A stretch of DNA of 64,000 nucleotides from Hypoxylon rubiginosum (lineage: Eukaryota; Ascomycota; Sordariomycetes; Xylariales; Hypoxylaceae), in the NCBI GenBank assembly GCA_902806565.1, contig CADCXA010000031.1:744001-808000 (forward strand). The letters run 5' to 3'. The first letter of the stretch is position 1. Each line of letters starts with the position of its first letter. The position numbers were made by a program, and so were the translations under genes. Of this stretch, positions 59,318-64,000 are shown one piece after another. Under the pieces are notes generated by a model. The model was not told the DNA's origin, made no database searches, and saw only the letters and a program-made list of their open reading frames with translations.

Positions 59318-60618
59318 ATGGCTACGCTCAATGCTACACCACTACTCAATATTGTGGACAATCGCCTGAGCCCACCGACGCAAGATGGCACATCACATCG
59401 GCGCAGAAAATCCGACGTTCGCGCTAGACGCGATTCTGCCAAGCCGAACCTCGGAATTGGAAACGGCCACGCGACTCGGCCGATAGAGAAGAAGAAGCAT
59501 TCCAGACGCAGAAAGGCCCGATCTCTCCTGCGTCGGTCATGGTCGTTACCATTGGCGCTCATGCTAGTGACTCTCTTCCTATATGCTCTCAATCCGACGA
59601 GCTCTAACATCATCCACCACTTTCTCTTTCTCTCCTACAAGGCCGACGAGGATGACGGCTCACCAATGTACGGCAAAGGTCCGTGGGACGTCGCCTTCGT
59701 GGTTTTCTATACCATATTCCTGTCATTCACTCGCGAGTTCGTCATGTACGAGGTGCTGCGCCCGCTAGCGCGAAGCCTCGGCATCAAAACGCGAGGCAAG
59801 CAGCTGCGCTTCATGGAGCAGATGTATACGGCTTTCTACATCGCCTTCGCCGGGCCCTTCGGCATGTACTGCATGAAGCAGACGCCGGTGTGGTACTTCA
59901 ACACGCGGGGCATGTACGAGGGCTTCCCGCACACGACGCAGATCGCGAGCCTCAAGTTCTACTACCTGTTCCAGGCCGCCTTCTGGGTGCAGCAGTCCGT
60001 CGTCATGCTGCTGGGCGTCGAGCAGCGCCGCAAGGACTTCAAGGAGCTCGTCGGCCACCATTGCGTGACTATAGCCCTCATCGGCCTTAGCTACCGGTTT
60101 CACTTCACGTATATCGGCATTGCCGTCTACGTCACGCACGATATTAGCGATTTCTTCCTCGCCGTAAGTCGATCCGTGTCCTGCACATTGCTGTCGCATC
60201 GTCTGCAAGCCTACTTGGAAGACTCATTGCTAACTCGTATTCCCTGCAGGTATCCAAGTCGCTGAACTACATCGACAGCCCTTACCAAGGGCACTCCTTT
60301 GCCCTATGCATCGCCATGTGGACGTACCTGCGCCACTACGTCAACCTGTGCATCCTCTACTCGCTCCTCGACGAATTCAGCACGATCGGCCCGTACGTGT
60401 TCGACTGGGAAACCGAGCAGTTCAAGAGCCCGCTGTCGAACGTCATCGCGTTTGGGCTGCTGTCCTCGCTCCAGGCCCTGAACCTGTTCTGGCTGTACTG
60501 CCTCTTTCGCAGCGCGTACAAGTTCGTGGTCCTCGGGATCGCCAAGGACGACCGGTCCGAGGACGAGGCGCCGGAACTTGACGTCGCGGAGCGGGAGGGA
60601 GAGGGACGGCGCGATTGA
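59318..60618 (+). CDS. Ceramide synthase (LAG1/TLC family), second of two
   Basis: Exons 59318-60163 and 60250-60618 (intron 86 bases, GTAAGT..GCTAAC..CAG, phase 0), 404 residues. A basic N-terminal region (KKKHSRRRKARSLLRRS) is followed by TLC-domain membrane segments. The catalytic pair is in FKELVGHHCVTIALIGLSY (near residue 246) and VTHDISDFFLA provides the HDxxD motif, both canonical for ceramide synthase. Then HSFALCIAMWTYLRHYVN and an acidic tail. Expected to acylate sphingoid bases in the endoplasmic reticulum. The upstream ATG at 59201 in the same frame is less likely, since translation from 59318 (MATLNATPLL) gives a normal N-terminus. This copy looks the more canonical of the two. 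Confidence 0.92.
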
Positions 60619-62635
60619 TGCGTTGAGGGATCGGGCCGAGAAGCTGCCTCAGGTAGGTGGTAACTCGATGCGGGCGGCTGGTGTTGGAGGCGGTGATTAG
60701 ATAAAGATAGGCCCGCCGAGGGCAACCTCTACCTTTAACAGCTAACAGCTGGATGCGCGATGCCGCCTCGCACTAGTATCCCGAACATGACGGAGATGGC
60801 GAATCTATACCACGTCAACTAATTAATACTTAATGTCTAAATACTAAACACGAAACGCCTACTGACGGAGCTTGTCTATAACAATCGACAAAGCCTCCAA
60901 ATGTGTCAAGTCATGCCTCTAAGCTATCAAATCGCGTGTAAAAAACGGCGAACTTCATCTCGTATGTCGTCGATAAATTGGCTAATCGCTACGTTTCTCA
61001 TTTTATGAAGGTAGTGAATAATGTTAGGCTGAGGTCAAGTTGAATTAGGTGTCAATGTGATAGATCGTAAACGGGAAGGAAGAGTAATTGCAATCTATTC
61101 CATCCGAGCTGCTGAACACGGTTGATCGTTATGTAGTAATGCGCAGGCAACTCATTAGCCTCGATCACGGTTAGAATACCGAGGACATCTCTTGTACTGA
61201 CTAGAGCTCCTAGATCTACAGGTCGAGATCTACCGATTCTCGTGGGCCGAGGAGGGATTCTTCATTTATGGCTGAGGCAAGCAATACTTACGGCGTGATG
61301 CCTCTACATTTAAGAGGGCCATTGATGTAGAACGCGCACGCGTGGCACAGTTCGCTCATCTATGTACGTGATCAACAGATGTCGCTCGGCCTGATGCCGA
61401 TACCAGCCCCACGTGTTGCAGAACATGCTGAGTTATTCATAAGCAGTCCACATATGGTGTTCGTGGGCGATACTAAAAAGCAGAGAGAAGAGAAGTTGTT
61501 TGGTATGTACACAAGAGTCTAGGGATCTATAGTTGAATATTATGTACCTAAGCGGCACCTCGTGGTATCAACCGAGATTGGTGGAAGAAATAGGGTCAAC
61601 TTCTCTGACGAGTGGCTGAAAAAAGCTGGGCTTCCCGGCGCTGTGTTTCGTGGGGGTTTATTTCCCATGGTGGTCAGTAGGAATTTGAAGATTATGTATA
61701 GGCTGATACTGTCAATATCTCCAATGGGTTGATTCCTTATCCTCTTCCTTTGGTTTCGGTAGCTGCTGGGATTTAACCATGATATCCTAGGTATTTACAG
61801 AAAATTCACAAGGTACATGGCCCCATGTGAAAAATATCAAACAGAGGTATAGTTGAGGATCACCAGGATCACCCTGATATTAATAGAAATTCACGCCGTG
61901 TGCTGCGAGTCACACCTAGCATTTGTGAATACAAATGATGTACCTAGCACCTTAGGTACCTGGGCACCCCTGGGTTAGCATCTTCACAGCTTATAAACAG
62001 TACAGCCCTACAGCAGTTCCCCTGTGCAACTGCGGTTACGATGTAACGATGGTGATGATAACCCCGCACCAGCAGGGATAGGAGAGCTTGTAAATGATGC
62101 ACTGGCCAGATACCTACATGTAGGTACCTACTGGATTGAACGGATCTGTTCCCGATTCGTCTTTCGCGTTCTTCAGTCGTATCACCTTTTTACTTTTTTT
62201 TCGACCTCGTCTCCTCATATGTAAAGAGACGCGCCCGGAGCCTAGAGTGCTTGCTAACTCGACCAAAAAACTTCACTTCATCGCGTCTCAATCCATCGGT
62301 GTTACCCCAAATGCCCGCGATCAGTTTTGCTGTCGCGGGTTCACCTCTCTCTACACTGCGATAGTCAGAATCTTGATATCAACTACCTGCTCTTTTCTAG
62401 TTTGCTTTAGTACCCAGGCAGCCACACAAACAATTTTGATTTCAGGTAGTTGCTGAGTTGCACGGTGCTATATGTGCATCTCGGGTCACGACTCACGTCG
62501 CGTCTCCTTTCGAGACTTTCGAGAAATACAAGATCAAGACCTTGAAAAAAGAGCAGGCACTATCAGCCTAGGACATTTTCAACAACCATTGTCTTGGGAA
62601 TTTAGCATGACCCACCGGAAATTGATTGGATGAAA
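60619..62635. other. Intergenic, 2 kb
   Basis: No supported gene on either strand. AGGTACC-type words occur near 61950 and 62120. The last 400 bases are CT- and T-rich and probably form the promoter and 5' leader (perhaps with a leader intron) of the gene at 62636. Confidence 0.5.
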
Positions 62636-64000
62636 ATGGGGAATCAACAAAGCAGTGAAGTCAAGGCCGACCCTGATGCGGACAGTATCCACGCAGTCCA
62701 CGGCAGCCGCAATCCAGGCAATCCAGGCAACCCAGGCAACCCAGGCAGTCCCGGCACAGGCTCAGGCACAAGCACAAGCAATCCCTCACCTAACGATTCC
62801 GGCAGTCGCAGTTTGGGCAGTCCCAGTCCCAGTCCCAGTCCCAGTCCCCATGGTCGTCGCCAAACTCAAACTAATGGGCAGTCCCCACTCTCGTCGCAAC
62901 GTGAACTCCAAATCCCAGACATTGTATTTTCAAGTCAAATTCCACATTCTCCAACTCGCCGTCTTCCACGTTCACCCATTCCTAACCGTCGAACGCACCG
63001 ACATCGTGCGTCTCTCAATTCAAGCTCCCCAGACCCTCGCTATCCTATAGCATCGCACACAATGGAGAGCCTTGGTGAGATTCCCGAGTCGCCTGACCTT
63101 GGCGAACAAACCCCGACGACGAAGACGCACAAGTCGCACAAGTCGTCGACCACCAAGTCGTCGAAATCGAAGAAGCGTCAAGGCAACAAGAGTTCTAGCT
63201 CTCTACCTCAACCTCGCCACTCGACGAACACCGATACTCCCACTCCCACATCTGACAATCGAGTAGTAGAGCCTTCAAGCGATCGCGACGCGCCCGAAAG
63301 CCAACGGGCCACCCTTAATGGAACGTCTTCTCACCAAGACGCCCGCAAACATAAGAAGAAGGAACATAGACGTCAAAAGAAGGGACAGCTGCAGACATCT
63401 TCTGAGATTGGAGGTTCTCCCGAATTGGGCACCAATGGCGCTACAGTCCCGTCTGCGCTTGGGAACGCATCATCCAAGAAGCGCAAGAATTCGGAGATGG
63501 GCAGCAACAATCCCAAGAAGTCCAAGCATGGCCACAACGCAGACGCAACTCTTGACGCCCCAAATACCTTTAGCAGTCTGGCTGAGACCCTTTACAAGCG
63601 CCGTAAGGATAAGGGAAAAGGACGGGCTTCAAACCAACAACCTGCGTTACGCAATTCATCTGACTCTGACTCCGATGCGAACGGCGTAGACGAAGACGCA
63701 GATGAAGATGAGCACCCTGTCGTCGACCCCGACGGATCTGAGGGCGACAAGGACGAAGAGAGTGGCTTTAGTCCCCAAACCACATCAGCAGACAACTCTA
63801 GCGTTGCGGCCCCATCTACACCAACCAAGCGCGCCGCAGGGAAACGTGTGGTTAAGCGAACCTTCTTCGAGCGCATTGCCCAAGAGGAGGCCGACAACAA
63901 AAATGGTCAGAGTTCATCTTCTGTTGCTGGTCCGTCCAAATCCTCTAAGAAGAGGCAGCCCAAGATGTCGGCAATGTTGCAAGGCGAAACTGAGGATAGT
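62636..64000 (+). CDS. Low-complexity basic protein, 5' part, runs off the window
   Basis: Frame open from ATG 62636 to the window end (455 codons, no stop, no intron needed). Starts MGNQQSSEVK, which fits the N-myristoylation pattern (Gly2, Ser6). Then an NPG repeat (about 62711-62742), an SP repeat (about 62819-62850), and long Lys/Ser-rich stretches with nuclear-localisation-like runs (KSSKSKKR, KHKKKEHRRQKK, SSKKRKN, NPKKSKHG). An acidic part (DEDADEDEHPV) is followed by KRTFFERIAQEEADN. No domain is seen in this part; a DNA-binding domain could lie beyond the end. Product name cannot be given. Confidence 0.7.
   Translation, partial: MGNQQSSEVKADPDADSIHAVHGSRNPGNPGNPGNPGSPGTGSGTSTSNPSPNDSGSRSLGSPSPSPSPSPHGRRQTQTNGQSPLSSQRELQIPDIVFSSQIPHSPTRRLPRSPIPNRRTHRHRASLNSSSPDPRYPIASHTMESLGEIPESPDLGEQTPTTKTHKSHKSSTTKSSKSKKRQGNKSSSSLPQPRHSTNTDTPTPTSDNRVVEPSSDRDAPESQRATLNGTSSHQDARKHKKKEHRRQKKGQLQTSSEIGGSPELGTNGATVPSALGNASSKKRKNSEMGSNNPKKSKHGHNADATLDAPNTFSSLAETLYKRRKDKGKGRASNQQPALRNSSDSDSDANGVDEDADEDEHPVVDPDGSEGDKDEESGFSPQTTSADNSSVAAPSTPTKRAAGKRVVKRTFFERIAQEEADNKNGQSSSSVAGPSKSSKKRQPKMSAMLQGETEDS

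Overview
The window looks like nuclear DNA of a filamentous ascomycete (Pezizomycotina, most likely a Sordariomycete; the genus cannot be settled from the sequence). The reasons are short introns of about 50-125 bases with GTAWGT-like donors, CTAAC/CTAAT branch sites and YAG acceptors; fungal gene families (HET, NACHT-ankyrin NLR, VID27, DUF1996, ceramide synthases); and two long AT-saturated blocks that carry the marks of repeat-induced point mutation (RIP).

Layout. 1-27.7 kb is an accessory region. It holds a HET-domain gene (533-2461), a decayed tryptophanase-like lyase (3559-5394), a RIP-mutated Ty1/copia LTR element with intact ends and target duplication (6531-12336), an island with a GC-rich intronless methyltransferase (13760-14506), and a large NLR-type gene. 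The NLR gene (N-terminal alpha/beta hydrolase, NACHT, ankyrin repeats) is cut in two by a TA-flanked DNA transposon of about 2.2 kb, which itself carries a second LTR retrotransposon (17048-22563). The NLR open frame stops exactly at 16310 and resumes exactly at 24041. 27.8-64 kb is a gene-dense arm: a secreted beta-lactamase-like hydrolase, VID27, a short-chain dehydrogenase relic, a HerA/FtsK-like P-loop NTPase, a secreted DUF1996 protein, a decaying F-box gene, an SsnA-like amidohydrolase with a hydrophobic leader, a mitochondrial AAA-type ATPase, a long disordered protein gene with one in-frame TAG, a membrane-anchored double amidohydrolase, two adjacent ceramide synthase genes, and the start of a low-complexity basic protein that runs off the end.

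How it fits together. The left part is a RIP-prone compartment with non-self recognition genes (HET and NLR), transposons and a possible transferred gene. RIP-type stops (CAA to TAA) occur in the NLR exon within about 170 bases of the transposon, which suggests leakage from repeat into host gene. The right part is ordinary single-copy sequence; its clearest functional pairing is the two tandem ceramide synthases. Splice models were built by hand. For the multi-exon genes the phases close exactly, and coordinates of joined exons are given in each entry. No tRNA, rRNA or CRISPR was seen.
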